A DNA stretch of 64,000 nt from Streptomyces sp. NBC_01296 (GCF_035984415.1 NZ_CP130720.1:5022001-5086000), one strand, 5' to 3'; positions 53,765 through 63,104 are shown, numbered from the stretch's first letter. The notes: generated from the letters alone by a model not told the origin. Numbers and translations: made by a program.

Positions 53765-53810
53765 CGTCTTGAACATGTGAAACGTCTCGAACTTCTTGAA
53801 CGTTTCGAAC
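53765..53810. promoter_or_regulatory. Phased CGTYTYGAAC repeats before the MFS gene
   Basis: CGTCTTGAAC (53765), CGTCTCGAAC (53783), CTTCTTGAAC (53792) and CGTTTCGAAC (53801) recur at multiples of 9 bp, 28 bp before the start at 53839. Likely operator array. Confidence 0.55.
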
Positions 53811-53838
53811 ATCATTTTTCAGTCATTCCGCAGATGAA

Positions 53839-55389
53839 ATGGGTACCCCCATGCCAAAAACGGCCGCGACCCTCGCGCCGGCTGCCGATCCCAGTCGCTG
53901 GAAGGCACTCGTCTTCATAGCCCTGGCGCAGCTGATGGTCGTCCTCGACGCGACCATCGTGAACATCGCCCTCCCGTCCGCCCAGACCGACCTCGGGATC
54001 TCCGACGGCAACCGCCAGTGGGTCATCACCGCGTACGCGCTGGCCTTCGGCGGGCTGCTCCTCTTCGGCGGCCGCATCGCCGACAAGTGGGGCCGCAAGA
54101 ACGCCTTCATCGTCGGTCTCATCGGCTTCGCCCTGGCCTCCGCGCTCGGCGGCGCCGCCAATGGCGAGGCGATGATGCTCGGCGCCCGCGCCCTCCAGGG
54201 TGCCTTCGGCGCGCTGCTCGCCCCGGCCGCGCTCTCCCTGCTGGCCGTCATGTTCACCGACGCCAAGGAGCGCGCCAAGGCCTTCGGCATCTACGGCGCG
54301 ATCGCCGGTGGCGGTGGAGCCGTCGGCCTGATCCTCGGCGGCTTCCTCACCGAGTACCTGAACTGGCGCTGGACCTTCTTCGTCAACATCCCGTTCGCGA
54401 TCGCCGCGGCCGTGGGTGCCTGGCTGGTCATCCGTGAGCCCGCGGGCGGCCGCAACCGCGCCCCGCTCGACATCCCCGGCGTGATCCTGTCGACCACCGG
54501 CCTCGTCGCGCTGGTCTACGGCTTCACCCGCGCCGAGTCGGCCGGCTGGTCCGACACGGTCACCGTGGCCATGTTCATCGCCTCGGCGGCGCTGCTCGCG
54601 GCCTTCGTGTTCGTCGAGTCCCGGGTGAAGTCCCCGCTGCTGCCGCTGCGCGTCCTGCTGGAGCGCAACCGCGGCGGTGTCTACCTCTCCCTGGGCCTGG
54701 CCGTCATCGCGATGTTCGGCCTGTTCCTCTTCCTGACGTACTACCTCCAGGTCGTGAAGGAGTTCTCGCCGGTCAAGACCGGCTTCGCCTTCCTGCCGAT
54801 GATCGCGGGCATGATCACGGGCTCCACGCAGATCGGCGCCCGCCTGATGACCCGGGTCCCGCCCCGGCTGCTGATGGGCCCGGGCTTCCTGCTCGCCGCC
54901 ACCGGCATGCTGATGCTGACCCAGCTCGAGGTCGGGTCCTCGTACCCGGCGCTGATCCTGCCGGCGCAGCTGCTGCTGGGCCTCGGCATGGGTACGGCGT
55001 TCATGCCGGCCATGTCGCTGGCGACGCACGGGGTGAACCCGGCCGACGCCGGTGTCGCCTCCGCCATGGTGAACACCTCGCAGCAGGTGGGCGGCGCGAT
55101 CGGCACCGCCCTGCTGAACACGATCGCCGCCTCGGCGACCACCGCGTACCTGACCGACCACGCGGCCGAGGCCGCGGCGGGCGGTGCGGCGGCGAAGCTG
55201 ATCCAGGCCCAGGCGATGGTGGAGGGCTACTCCAGCGCCATCTGGTGGGCGGTCGGCATCCTCGTCGCCAGCTCGACCATCGCGCTGACGCTGATCAACA
55301 CCGGCCGTCCGGGCGCGGGCGGCCCCGTCGCCTCCGGTGCCGGCGCGGGCGCCGACGCCGAGGTGAAGATCCCGGTGATCGCCCACTGA
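53839..55389 (+). CDS. MFS drug:H+ antiporter-2 (EmrB/QacA-type, 14 TMS)
   Basis: 516 aa. Motif LMVVLDATIVNIALPSAQTDLGIS at helix 1, GGRIADKWGRKNAFIVG between helices 2 and 3 (motif A), and the long 14-TMS layout of DHA2 exporters. Likely exports a toxic compound under control of the adjacent TetR gene. ATG 53839 or 53851. Confidence 0.9.
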   Translation: MGTPMPKTAATLAPAADPSRWKALVFIALAQLMVVLDATIVNIALPSAQTDLGISDGNRQWVITAYALAFGGLLLFGGRIADKWGRKNAFIVGLIGFALASALGGAANGEAMMLGARALQGAFGALLAPAALSLLAVMFTDAKERAKAFGIYGAIAGGGGAVGLILGGFLTEYLNWRWTFFVNIPFAIAAAVGAWLVIREPAGGRNRAPLDIPGVILSTTGLVALVYGFTRAESAGWSDTVTVAMFIASAALLAAFVFVESRVKSPLLPLRVLLERNRGGVYLSLGLAVIAMFGLFLFLTYYLQVVKEFSPVKTGFAFLPMIAGMITGSTQIGARLMTRVPPRLLMGPGFLLAATGMLMLTQLEVGSSYPALILPAQLLLGLGMGTAFMPAMSLATHGVNPADAGVASAMVNTSQQVGGAIGTALLNTIAASATTAYLTDHAAEAAAGGAAAKLIQAQAMVEGYSSAIWWAVGILVASSTIALTLINTGRPGAGGPVASGAGAGADAEVKIPVIAH

Positions 55390-55420
55390 CGCGGCTCGGG
55401 GGACCCCGGGAATGACTGCC

Positions 55421-55456
55421 GACCCCGTGTCGTTCAAATTTGAACGACGCGGGGTC
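55421..55456. promoter_or_regulatory. 36-bp near-perfect palindrome before the DODA dioxygenase
   Basis: Two 18-bp arms with one mismatch centred on CAAATTTG (outer sequence GACCCCG/CGGGGTC, inner GTTCAAATTTGAAC). Lies 43 bp upstream of GTG 55499. Fits a large MarR- or TetR-type operator. Confidence 0.7.
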
Positions 55457-55498
55457 AGTCTTGTGTCCGGCCCCCCGCAGACGAACGAGGAGCGCCCC

Positions 55499-56305
55499 GT
55501 GACGACCGTCCCGACCCCCGCCGAATCCCCGGCCCGCATGCCGGCGCTCTATCTGAGCCACGGCGCCCCGCCGCTCGCCGACGACCCGGTCTGGCCCGGC
55601 GAGCTCGCCGCCTGGTCCGCCGCGCTGCCCCGCCCCCGCGCGATCCTGATGGTCTCCGCGCACTGGGAGGAGGCCCCGCTCGCCCTCGGCGCCACAGAGC
55701 GGGTCCCCCTCGTCCACGACTTCCGGGGCTTCCCGGAGCGCTACTACCGGGTCCGCTACGACGCCCCCGGCGCCCCCGGGCTCGCCGCCTCCGTACGGGC
55801 CCTCCTGCGCGCCCCCGGCGCCCCCGTCCAGGACGTCCCGGACCGAGGCCTCGACCACGGCGCGTACGTCCCGCTGGTGGAGATGTTCCCGCAGGCCGAC
55901 GTGCCGGTCCTGCAGGTCTCCCTGCCCACCCTGGATCCGCGCCGCCTGATGGACGTCGGCCGAAAGCTCGCGGCCCTGCGCGACGAGGGCGTCCTGATCG
56001 TCGGCAGCGGCTTCTTCACCCACAACCTGGCCGCGCTGCGGCACACCGGCCTCGGTGTCCCGTCCTGGTCGGCGGAGTTCGACGCGTGGGGCCGCGAGGC
56101 GCTGGCCGCGTCCGACGTGGACGCGCTGCTGGACTTCGAGGCCAAGGCCCCGGCCGGCCGCCTCGCCCACCCCCGTACGGAGCACTTCGCCCCGCTCTTC
56201 GTCACCCTGGGCGCCGCGGAGGCCTCCGGTGACCTCGCCCGCCGCTCCGACGCGGTCGACGGGTTCTGGATGGGTCTGTCGAAGCGTTCGGTCCAGTTCG
56301 GCTAG
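55499..56305 (+). CDS. DODA-type (LigB) extradiol dioxygenase
   Basis: 268 aa. PALYLSHGAPPLADDP near the N-terminus, AILMVSAHWEE, GLDHGAYVPLVEMFPQADVPVLQVSLP, GSGFFTHNL, and WSAEFDAW are the class III extradiol/4,5-DOPA dioxygenase features with Fe(II)-binding His residues. Actual substrate unknown. GTG 55499 has GAGGAG upstream; the operator palindrome lies ahead. Confidence 0.88.
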   Translation: MTTVPTPAESPARMPALYLSHGAPPLADDPVWPGELAAWSAALPRPRAILMVSAHWEEAPLALGATERVPLVHDFRGFPERYYRVRYDAPGAPGLAASVRALLRAPGAPVQDVPDRGLDHGAYVPLVEMFPQADVPVLQVSLPTLDPRRLMDVGRKLAALRDEGVLIVGSGFFTHNLAALRHTGLGVPSWSAEFDAWGREALAASDVDALLDFEAKAPAGRLAHPRTEHFAPLFVTLGAAEASGDLARRSDAVDGFWMGLSKRSVQFG

Positions 56306-56563
56306 GAATGGGCCGGTTGTCCAGGCAACCGGAAACGGGCGAGGGCCGTCTTCAGGGGTGGAGTGCAGCCACGGCACGTGTCGCTGCGTGTGACGGCGGT
56401 CTCACGGACGCGATGCCCGTACGGGGCGGCAAGGGCTTCCGGGCCGGCCTCGAACGCGGGCCTGACCTGCACCTCTTCGGGCCCTGGCGGTATCCCGCCC
56501 GCCCCTTGAGCGGGGGATGGCGGGGCAGGATACTGCAAGATCTCGAAAAAGAGGGACCGGCGT

Positions 56564-56590
56564 GGGAATTCTGTCCCGATTCCAGTCGTT
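56564..56590 (+). promoter_or_regulatory. Predicted sigma-R promoter of hrdD
   Basis: GGGAAT (56564-56569), 18-bp spacer, GTT (56588-56590), the exact spacing and bases of the Streptomyces sigma-R consensus. hrdD is a known sigma-R target in S. coelicolor. Confidence 0.75.
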
Positions 56591-56687
56591 GTTTCCTTCG
56601 GAAGCGGGCACTCGGGAGAGTGTCCAGGGACGCAGAGCCGCGTTCCAGCAGCCGCACCGCGACCTAACTCATTGCAAGGGAGCACGC

Positions 56688-57665
56688 ATGGCAACCCGCG
56701 CCGTCGCCCGTCGTCAGTCCAGGGGCAGCGCCCGCGCTGTGGGCGGGGAGATAGCCGACCGCGACCTGGTGGGCATGTACCTGGACGAGATCGCGCGTAC
56801 CCCGCTGCTCGACGCGGCCAAGGAAGTGGAGCTCTCGCAGATCATCGAGGCGGGCGTGTACGCCCAGCAGATCCTCGACGGCGAGACGGAGCGCGAGGGC
56901 GAGACGCCGTCGCGCGAGGAGCTGGAAGCGCTGGCCGCCGAGGGAGAGCGCGCCAAGGAGATCTTCATCCGCTCCAACCTCCGCCTCGTCGTGGCCGTCG
57001 CCCGCCGCTACCCGCGCAGCGGCCTGCCCCTGCTCGACCTGATCCAGGAGGGCAACGCGGGCCTGGTGCGCGCCGTCGAGAAGTTCGACTACGCCAAGGG
57101 CTTCAAGTTCTCCACGTACGCCACGTGGTGGATCCGCCAGGCCATCACCCGCTCCATCGCCGACCAGTCCCGCACCATCCGCCTCCCGGTCCACCTGGTG
57201 GAGGAGCTCGGCCGGATCCGCCGGATCCAGCGGGAGTTCAACCGGGAGCACGGCCGGGACCCGGACCACGCGGAGGTCGCCGCCGAGCTGGACTCGACGG
57301 AGAAGCGCGTGGGCGACGTCCTGGACTGGGCGCGCGACCCGGTCAGCCTGAACATGTCCGTGGACGACGAGGGCGAGACGCAGTTCGGCGACCTCCTCGA
57401 GGACACCTCCGCGATCTCCCCGGAGCAGTCCGTCCTCTCGCTCCTGCGCAGCGAGGAGCTGGAGGACCTGCTGGGCAAGCTGGACCAGCGCACGGCGTCC
57501 ATCATCAAGATGCGGTACGGCATCGATGACGGCCGCGAGCGGACCCTGACGGAGGTCGGCAAGCAGCACGGCCTGACGCGGGAGCGGATCCGCCAGATCG
57601 AGAAGCACGCGCTGCTCGAGCTGAAGCGCATGGCCCGTGACACGGGCTTCGACGCCGTGGCCTGA
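56688..57665 (+). CDS. hrdD: Principal-like (group 2) sigma factor HrdD
   Basis: 325 aa. MATRAVARRQ start as recalled for HrdD, region 1.2 DLVGMYLDEIARTPLLDAAKEVELSQ, region 2 (IRSNLRLVVAVARRYPRSGLPLLDLIQEGNAGLVRAVEKFDYAKGFKFSTYATWWIRQAI), region 3, and region 4 (RTLTEVGKQHGLTRERIRQIEKHALLELKR). Non-essential relative of HrdB. ATG 56688 follows AAGGGA. Preceded by a sigma-R-type promoter. Confidence 0.85.
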   Translation: MATRAVARRQSRGSARAVGGEIADRDLVGMYLDEIARTPLLDAAKEVELSQIIEAGVYAQQILDGETEREGETPSREELEALAAEGERAKEIFIRSNLRLVVAVARRYPRSGLPLLDLIQEGNAGLVRAVEKFDYAKGFKFSTYATWWIRQAITRSIADQSRTIRLPVHLVEELGRIRRIQREFNREHGRDPDHAEVAAELDSTEKRVGDVLDWARDPVSLNMSVDDEGETQFGDLLEDTSAISPEQSVLSLLRSEELEDLLGKLDQRTASIIKMRYGIDDGRERTLTEVGKQHGLTRERIRQIEKHALLELKRMARDTGFDAVA

Positions 57666-57692
57666 CCCGGCCCGCGCGAAGCCCCCCGGAAC

Positions 57693-57731
57693 GAGCCCTC
57701 GGCGTCTACCCCCCCCAGACGCCGGGGGCTC
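57693..57731. terminator. Hairpin terminator after hrdD
   Basis: GAGCCCTCGGCGTCT pairs with AGACGCCGGGGGCTC (15 bp with one G-T), followed by CCTTTCTG, 28 nt after the hrdD stop. Confidence 0.8.
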
Positions 57732-57789
57732 CCTTTCTGCCCTGCGGCGGCGAAGCTCCCGGCCGCCCCCGGCTGCGGAGCCGCCCCCG

Positions 57790-58734
57790 CTACGGAGCCG
57801 TCGCCGAAGTCAGGCGGGCGGCCAGCGCACGGGCCGCGGCCGCCAGGGCGTCCGGGGCGTGGACCGTGAAGGGGATGCCGACCAGGGCCAGGCGGGCCGC
57901 CACCCACTCCGGGGAGTCCGCGCTCGGGAACCGCACCCGGCAGCCCCCGTCCACGGGCTCGGCGTCGGCCCGCAGCCAGCCAGGCAGCGCCTCCGCCGGG
58001 CCCGCGAACGACACGTCCACCGGGTACGTCTCCCCGCCCCGCAGCCCGCGCCGTACGAACTCCGCCGCCTCCATCGGCAGCTCCCGCGGAGTGAACCGCG
58101 CGCCCGTCGCGAACGGCTCCGCCACCCGGTCCACCCGGAACGTCCGCCAGTCCTGCCGGTCCAGGTCGTACGCCACCAGGTACCACCGGCTCCCCGTGCT
58201 CACCAGCCGGTACGGCTCCACCAGCCGCCGCGAGTCCAGCCCGTCGCGCGCCCGGTACGCGAACCGCAGCCGCTCCGGCCCCGCCACCGCCGACGCCATC
58301 GTGGTCAGCGTCCGCGGATCCACGCTGGCCCCGTCCCCGCGGGTCACCGCGATCGTGGCCGACTGCAGCGCGCCCACCCGGTGCCGCAGCCGCCCCGGCA
58401 GGACCTGTTCCAGCTTCGCGAGGGCCCGTACGGAGGCCTCCTCGACCCCCTCGATCGCATGCCCGGCACCCGCCCGCAGCCCCACCGCGATGGCCACGGC
58501 CTCCTCGTCGTCCAGCAGCAGCGGTGGCATCGCGGCCCCCGCCACCAGTCGGTACCCGCCCTCCGCACCCAGCGTGGCCTCCACCGGGTACCCGAGCTCC
58601 CGCAGCCGTTCGATGTCGCGCCGGATCGTCCTCGAGCTCACCCGCAGCCGCTGCGCCAGCTCGCTCCCGGGCCATTCGCGCGGGGTCTGGAGCAGGGAGA
58701 GCAGGGTGAGCAGCCGTGCCGGGGTGTCCGTCAT
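57790..58734 (-). CDS. YafY-type WYL-domain transcriptional regulator
   Basis: 314 aa. N-terminal HTH_11 (LLTLLSLLQTPREWPGSELAQRLRVSSRTIRRDIERLRELGYPVEA), then WYL domain with EPYRLVSTGSRWYLVAYDLDRQDWRTFRVDRV and WCX C-terminus. Divergent from the MFS gene at 58798 with a 63-bp gap, so likely its regulator. Confidence 0.9.
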   Translation of the reverse strand: MTDTPARLLTLLSLLQTPREWPGSELAQRLRVSSRTIRRDIERLRELGYPVEATLGAEGGYRLVAGAAMPPLLLDDEEAVAIAVGLRAGAGHAIEGVEEASVRALAKLEQVLPGRLRHRVGALQSATIAVTRGDGASVDPRTLTTMASAVAGPERLRFAYRARDGLDSRRLVEPYRLVSTGSRWYLVAYDLDRQDWRTFRVDRVAEPFATGARFTPRELPMEAAEFVRRGLRGGETYPVDVSFAGPAEALPGWLRADAEPVDGGCRVRFPSADSPEWVAARLALVGIPFTVHAPDALAAAARALAARLTSATAP

Positions 58735-58797
58735 GTAATCCAGGTTGCCAGTCAAATAGGACACCAACTGACCTACATGCCGTCTAGGTTTCTCTCC

Positions 58798-60369
58798 ATG
58801 AGCACCGAGACGTCCAAGACATCGCCCGAGAGAGAGAACGGGCCCGTACAAGAAGAGCGGAACGAAACCGTCCACGACGAAGCAGTTTCCAGCTCGTCCG
58901 CCGACCGCCGCCGCTGGCTGGCGCTCGCCATCGTGATGACCGCGGCCTTCATGGACCTGGTCGACGTCACGATCGTCAACATCGCGATACCCCGCATGCG
59001 CGAGGACTTCGGCGCCTCCACCAGCGCGATCCAGTGGATCACCGCCGGTTACGCGCTCGCCTTCGCCGCCGGCCTGATCACGGGCGGCCGTCTCGGTGAC
59101 ATCTACGGCCGCAAGCGCCTCTTCCTCCTCGGCATCGCCGGCTTCACCACCGCCTCGCTGCTCTGCGGCATCGCCGCCAACCCCGACATGCTCGTCGCCT
59201 CCCGCATCCTCCAGGGCGCCATGGCGGCCATGATGGTCCCGCAGGTGCTGGCGATCATCCACGTGACGTTCCCGCCCCACGAGCGCGGCAAGGTCTTCGG
59301 CATGTTCGGCGCGATCGTCGGCCTCGGCGCCGTCTCCGGCCCGATGCTCGGCGCCCTGCTCACCGAGTGGAACCTCCTCGGTCTCGAATGGCGCCCGATC
59401 TTCCTGATCAACCTGCCGGTCGGCATCGCCGGCGTGATCCTGGGCCGCCGGTTCATCACCGAGTCGAAGGCCCCCAAGGCCCTGCGCCTGGACGTGGTCG
59501 GTGTCGTGCTGGCCACCCTCGCCCTGGTCATGCTGATCTTCCCCCTCACGCACGGCCGCGAGAACGACTGGCCGGTCTGGGGCTTCGTCTGCATGATCGC
59601 CTCGCCCTTCGTCTTCGCCGCCTTCATCGCGTACGAGAAGTACAAGATCCGCAAGGACGGCTCCCCGCTGGTGGAGCTCTCCCTCTTCAAGGTCAAGAGC
59701 TTCGCGGGCGGCATCGCCGTCCAGCTGACCTTCGGCATCGCGACCGGCATCTTCTTCCTGGTCTGGACGATGTACATGCAGATGGGCCTCGGCTGGAGCG
59801 CCCTGAAGGCCGGCGCCACCGGCATCCCGTTCTCCCTCGCCGTCTCGGCCGCCGCGGGCGTGTCCGTGGGCAAGCTCGTACCGCGCTTCGGGCGCAAGGT
59901 GCTCCAGGCGGGCGCGCTCACCATGGCCGCGGGCATCCTCCTCTACATCTGGGAGGCGCAGCGCTACGGCATGGAGATCGCCTCCTGGCAGATGGCCGCA
60001 CCGCTCGTCCTCATGGGCATCGGCATGGGGCTGATCGTCGCGCCGCTGAACGACACCGTGCTGTCCGAGGTGCCGCGCGAGCACGCCGGTTCGGCCTCCG
60101 GCCTGATCAACACCACCGGCCAGATGGGCAACGCGCTGGGCCTCGGCCTCACCTCCGTCGTCTTCTTCGGGCTGATGGACGACGACCGCGTCTTCGGTCC
60201 GCCGTACGTCGAGGCCTTCCACGGTGCGCTGTGGTGGATCGTGGCCGTGATGATCGTGATCTTCGCGGTGATGTTCGTGCTGCCGCGCAAGTCGGTCCCG
60301 ATGGAGCAGCGCGAGGGCGGCAGGCAGGCCGAGGCCGCGGCCGCTCCGGAGGCCGTCCCTGCCGGGTAG
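58798..60369 (+). CDS. MFS transporter, DHA2 family
   Basis: 523 aa. AFMDLVDVTIVNIAIPRMREDFG (helix 1), TGGRLGDIYGRKRLFLLG (motif A), 14-helix layout. Hydrophilic Glu/Ser-rich leader of about 38 aa. A -10-like TAGGTT (58785-58790) lies 7 nt before ATG 58798, so it may be leaderless. Likely an exporter repressed or activated by the divergent WYL protein. Confidence 0.9.
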   Translation: MSTETSKTSPERENGPVQEERNETVHDEAVSSSSADRRRWLALAIVMTAAFMDLVDVTIVNIAIPRMREDFGASTSAIQWITAGYALAFAAGLITGGRLGDIYGRKRLFLLGIAGFTTASLLCGIAANPDMLVASRILQGAMAAMMVPQVLAIIHVTFPPHERGKVFGMFGAIVGLGAVSGPMLGALLTEWNLLGLEWRPIFLINLPVGIAGVILGRRFITESKAPKALRLDVVGVVLATLALVMLIFPLTHGRENDWPVWGFVCMIASPFVFAAFIAYEKYKIRKDGSPLVELSLFKVKSFAGGIAVQLTFGIATGIFFLVWTMYMQMGLGWSALKAGATGIPFSLAVSAAAGVSVGKLVPRFGRKVLQAGALTMAAGILLYIWEAQRYGMEIASWQMAAPLVLMGIGMGLIVAPLNDTVLSEVPREHAGSASGLINTTGQMGNALGLGLTSVVFFGLMDDDRVFGPPYVEAFHGALWWIVAVMIVIFAVMFVLPRKSVPMEQREGGRQAEAAAAPEAVPAG

Positions 60370-60389
60370 CCCCACGCCGTTCCCCCTGA

Positions 60390-60423
60390 CGGGCATGTCC
60401 GCTTCTGTTGGCGGACATGCCCG
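60390..60423. terminator. Hairpin terminator after the MFS gene
   Basis: CGGGCATGTCCGC pairs perfectly with GCGGACATGCCCG (13 bp, 8-nt loop), followed by TTTGCTTT; a strong intrinsic terminator. Confidence 0.9.
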
Positions 60424-60487
60424 TTTGCTTTGGTTTGCTGCGGAACGGGCGTACGGTGGGCGCGTGATCCGCAGAGGTCGTGCTCGT

Positions 60488-61438
60488 ATGATCCTCACCG
60501 TCACCCCGAACCCCTCCCTCGACCGGACGTACGAGGTCCCTTCGCTGGACCGCGGCGCCGTGCTGCGCGCCACCGGCGACCGCGTCGACCCCGGAGGCAA
60601 GGGGGTCAACGTCTCCCGCGCGGTGGCCGCCGCGGGATTCCTCACGACGGCGGTCCTCCCGCTCGGCGGCGCCTCGGGCACGGTGATCGCCGAACTGCTG
60701 GGCGCACAGGGCGTGGACGTCACCGCGGTGACGGTCGCCGGTCAGACCCGGTCGAACATCTCGCTCGTCGAACCCGACGGCACCCTCACCAAGATCAACG
60801 CACCCGGCCCCGAACTCACCGCCGAGGAATCCGGCCTCCTGCTGGAGACCGTCCGTACGGTGACCGGAGACCCGGCCTGGGTCGCGGCCTGCGGCAGCCT
60901 CCCGCGCGGCCTGGCGCCCGGGTGGTACGCCGACCTGATCGCCTGCGCCCATGAGGCCGGCGCCAAGGTCGCGCTGGACACCTCCGGCCCGGCGCTGACC
61001 GCCGCACTGCAGGCCCGCCCGGACCTGATCAAGCCCAACGCCGCGGAGCTCGCCCAGGCGGTCGGCCGCCCGCTGGCCACCCTGGGCGAGGTCGCCCGGG
61101 CGGCCCAGGAGCTCCGCACCCGGGGCGCGGGCGCGGTGCTCGCCTCGCTCGGCGCGGACGGCCAGCTCCTGGTGAGCGCCGAGGGCACCTTCCACGGCAC
61201 CGCCCCCGTGGCCGCCGTCCGCAGTGACGTCGGAGCGGGCGACGCCTCCCTCGCCGGCTTCCTGATCGCGGGCGGGACCGGCCCGGCGGCCCTCGCCTCG
61301 GCCCTGGCCCACGGCGCGGCCGCGGTCCAGCTCCCCGGCAGTGCCATGCCCGTCCCCGCGGACCTGCGCCCCGAGGCGGTCCGCGTCAGCGAGAACCCGC
61401 CCCCGGACCTGCGCCTGTCCGCCCCCGCCACGCCGTGA
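60488..61438 (+). CDS. 1-phosphofructokinase-family (PfkB) sugar kinase
   Basis: 316 aa. MILTVTPNPSLDRTYEV start and DPGGKGVNVSRAVAAAG (substrate motif), VGAGDASLAGFL (PfkB signature 2 with catalytic Asp). Typical of FruK, phosphorylating fructose-1-phosphate (or tagatose-6-P). The usual fruR and fruA PTS neighbours are absent, so the exact substrate is open. ATG 60488; GTG 60464 in frame. Confidence 0.88.
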   Translation: MILTVTPNPSLDRTYEVPSLDRGAVLRATGDRVDPGGKGVNVSRAVAAAGFLTTAVLPLGGASGTVIAELLGAQGVDVTAVTVAGQTRSNISLVEPDGTLTKINAPGPELTAEESGLLLETVRTVTGDPAWVAACGSLPRGLAPGWYADLIACAHEAGAKVALDTSGPALTAALQARPDLIKPNAAELAQAVGRPLATLGEVARAAQELRTRGAGAVLASLGADGQLLVSAEGTFHGTAPVAAVRSDVGAGDASLAGFLIAGGTGPAALASALAHGAAAVQLPGSAMPVPADLRPEAVRVSENPPPDLRLSAPATP

Positions 61439-61474
61439 AGCTCCGCACCCCCTAGGGGGTGTCTTGGAGCCGCC

Positions 61475-62257
61475 TCATCTCACCCGCGCGCGGAGCTCCA
61501 TCGCCCCGCGGGCGGCCGCCTCGTTCTCGTACACCTCGCACATGTGCCGTCCGTCCGGCGTCGCTGTGTGCTCGACCTCCCACAGGCTGACCTCGCTCCC
61601 GTCCAGCAGTACGAACGAGTGCTCGTACAGGCTGAACCCGGCGCTGCGCCCGTCCGCCCTGCACGGCCGGGTGCCGAACGCCTGGGTGATCTGGTGCGCG
61701 TACGCCGATCTCAGCAACAGCGCCGTCCGCTCGCCCGGCCGGTCCGGGTTCTCCGCGCGCCGCAGCACCCTGCGGGCATGGTCGGCGGACTCCCCCACCG
61801 CGTACTCCCGGTGCCGGTGCGCCGGCGCACCGGCCGCGAACAGCGCGCTCAGCACCGCCACGTCGGTGTCCGGCTCCTCCTCGGCGGCGGCGAACGCCGG
61901 GTCCAGCTCCGGGTCGAACGCGGCCTCCGCCGGGGCGTCGCCGAACAGCCGGGCCACGGCCAGGCAGGTCTCCGCCTTGCTCACGAAGACCTCGTGCCGG
62001 ATCGTCCGGTCGCCCTCCAGCCGGTACACCAGTTCCCACAGGGACGCCGAACCGCCGTCGGACAGCAGGTACGTGTGCCGGTGGGTCTCCCGCCACCGCC
62101 CCGCCGCCGGGCTGTGGTGGGTGGTGTAAAGGGAGGAGCTGTGGGCGAGCGCCGTCCCGAGGCGCTCGACCAACCGGTCCGGCAGGTCGAAGGAGTTGAG
62201 GGCGCGGCCCAGGAGTCGCTCGAGGTGCGCCTCGGTTGTCTCGTACGGATCGCTCAA
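61475..62257 (-). CDS. DUF6227 family protein
   Basis: 260 aa. MSDPYETTEAHLERLLGRALNSFDLPDRLVERL is a start conserved in Streptomyces and labelled DUF6227; cytoplasmic, no known domain or motif, acidic middle (about 120-135). Function unknown. Convergent with the sugar kinase gene; the 36-bp gap contains CCCCCTAGGGGG. Confidence 0.7.
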   Translation of the reverse strand: MSDPYETTEAHLERLLGRALNSFDLPDRLVERLGTALAHSSSLYTTHHSPAAGRWRETHRHTYLLSDGGSASLWELVYRLEGDRTIRHEVFVSKAETCLAVARLFGDAPAEAAFDPELDPAFAAAEEEPDTDVAVLSALFAAGAPAHRHREYAVGESADHARRVLRRAENPDRPGERTALLLRSAYAHQITQAFGTRPCRADGRSAGFSLYEHSFVLLDGSEVSLWEVEHTATPDGRHMCEVYENEAAARGAMELRARVR

Positions 62258-62439
62258 GGTGGGTCTCCAGGCCGTCGCAGCTAGTGACTTCGCGGAAGCT
62301 CAACGTAGCCCCTGGCTCTGACATCACGTCCGGGGTTCGGTAAAACGTCCGGGAAGCATCAGGGGTTCCCCCACCCCTTCAGGTCAACTTGGGCAGGGAT
62401 GCGCATGGTTCGCCCGGGTCTGTGCCGGAGCGGGGGAAC

Positions 62440-63090
62440 ATGGGCCGTATGGCAACGAAAACAGTGGGCCTTCCCCGCCAGCAGGGGCGGCCCCAGAGTC
62501 GACACGAGGGCGAACCGGCTGCCACCCCACGGGCGTTGGCCTGGCTGCTGGTACTGACCGGGGCCGCCGGGGTGCTGGCCTCGTGGGTGATCACCCTCGA
62601 CAAGTTCCTGCTGCTGGAGGACCCGGACTTCAAGCCCGCCTGCAGCCTCAACCCCGTGGTCTCCTGCGGCAGCGTCATGAAGAGCGACCAGGCGGCGGCC
62701 TTCGGCTTCCCCAACCCCCTGCTGGGACTGGTCGCGTACGGGGCCGTCGTGTGCGTCGGCGCGGGCCTGCTGGCCGGCGCCCGCTACCGCGGCTGGTTCT
62801 GGCTGGGACTGAACGCCGGCACCGTCTTCGGAGTCGGCTTCTGCAGCTGGCTGATGGTGCAGTCCCTGTACGAGATCAACGCGCTCTGCCTGTGGTGCTG
62901 TCTGACCTGGGCGGCCACCCTGCTGATGTTCTGGGCGGTCACCGCGTACAACGTCCGCACCCGTGCACTGCCCGCGCCCGGCCCGGTGCGGATCTTCTTC
63001 ACCGAGTTCGGCTGGGCCCCGCCCGCCCTGCACATCGGCGTGATCGGGATGCTGATCCTCACCCGGTGGTGGGAGTTCTGGACCGGGTGA
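62440..63090 (+). CDS. Vitamin K epoxide reductase (VKOR) family protein
   Basis: 216 aa, four to five membrane helices. Cys pair in PACSLNPVVSCGSVM and active-site CxxC in INALCLWCC, as in bacterial VKOR that reoxidises DsbA-like partners. Supports disulfide formation in secreted proteins. ATG 62440 has GGAG 9 nt upstream; ATG 62449 possible. The gap 62258-62439 holds no gene. Confidence 0.9.
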   Translation: MGRMATKTVGLPRQQGRPQSRHEGEPAATPRALAWLLVLTGAAGVLASWVITLDKFLLLEDPDFKPACSLNPVVSCGSVMKSDQAAAFGFPNPLLGLVAYGAVVCVGAGLLAGARYRGWFWLGLNAGTVFGVGFCSWLMVQSLYEINALCLWCCLTWAATLLMFWAVTAYNVRTRALPAPGPVRIFFTEFGWAPPALHIGVIGMLILTRWWEFWTG

Positions 63091-63104
63091 CGGCCCGGCG
63101 CGCG

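Noticed and set aside
57790..60723. Minus-strand open frame of 977 codons
   Set aside because: Only the C-terminal part (from 58734) is a protein, the WYL regulator. The rest is antisense to the MFS gene.
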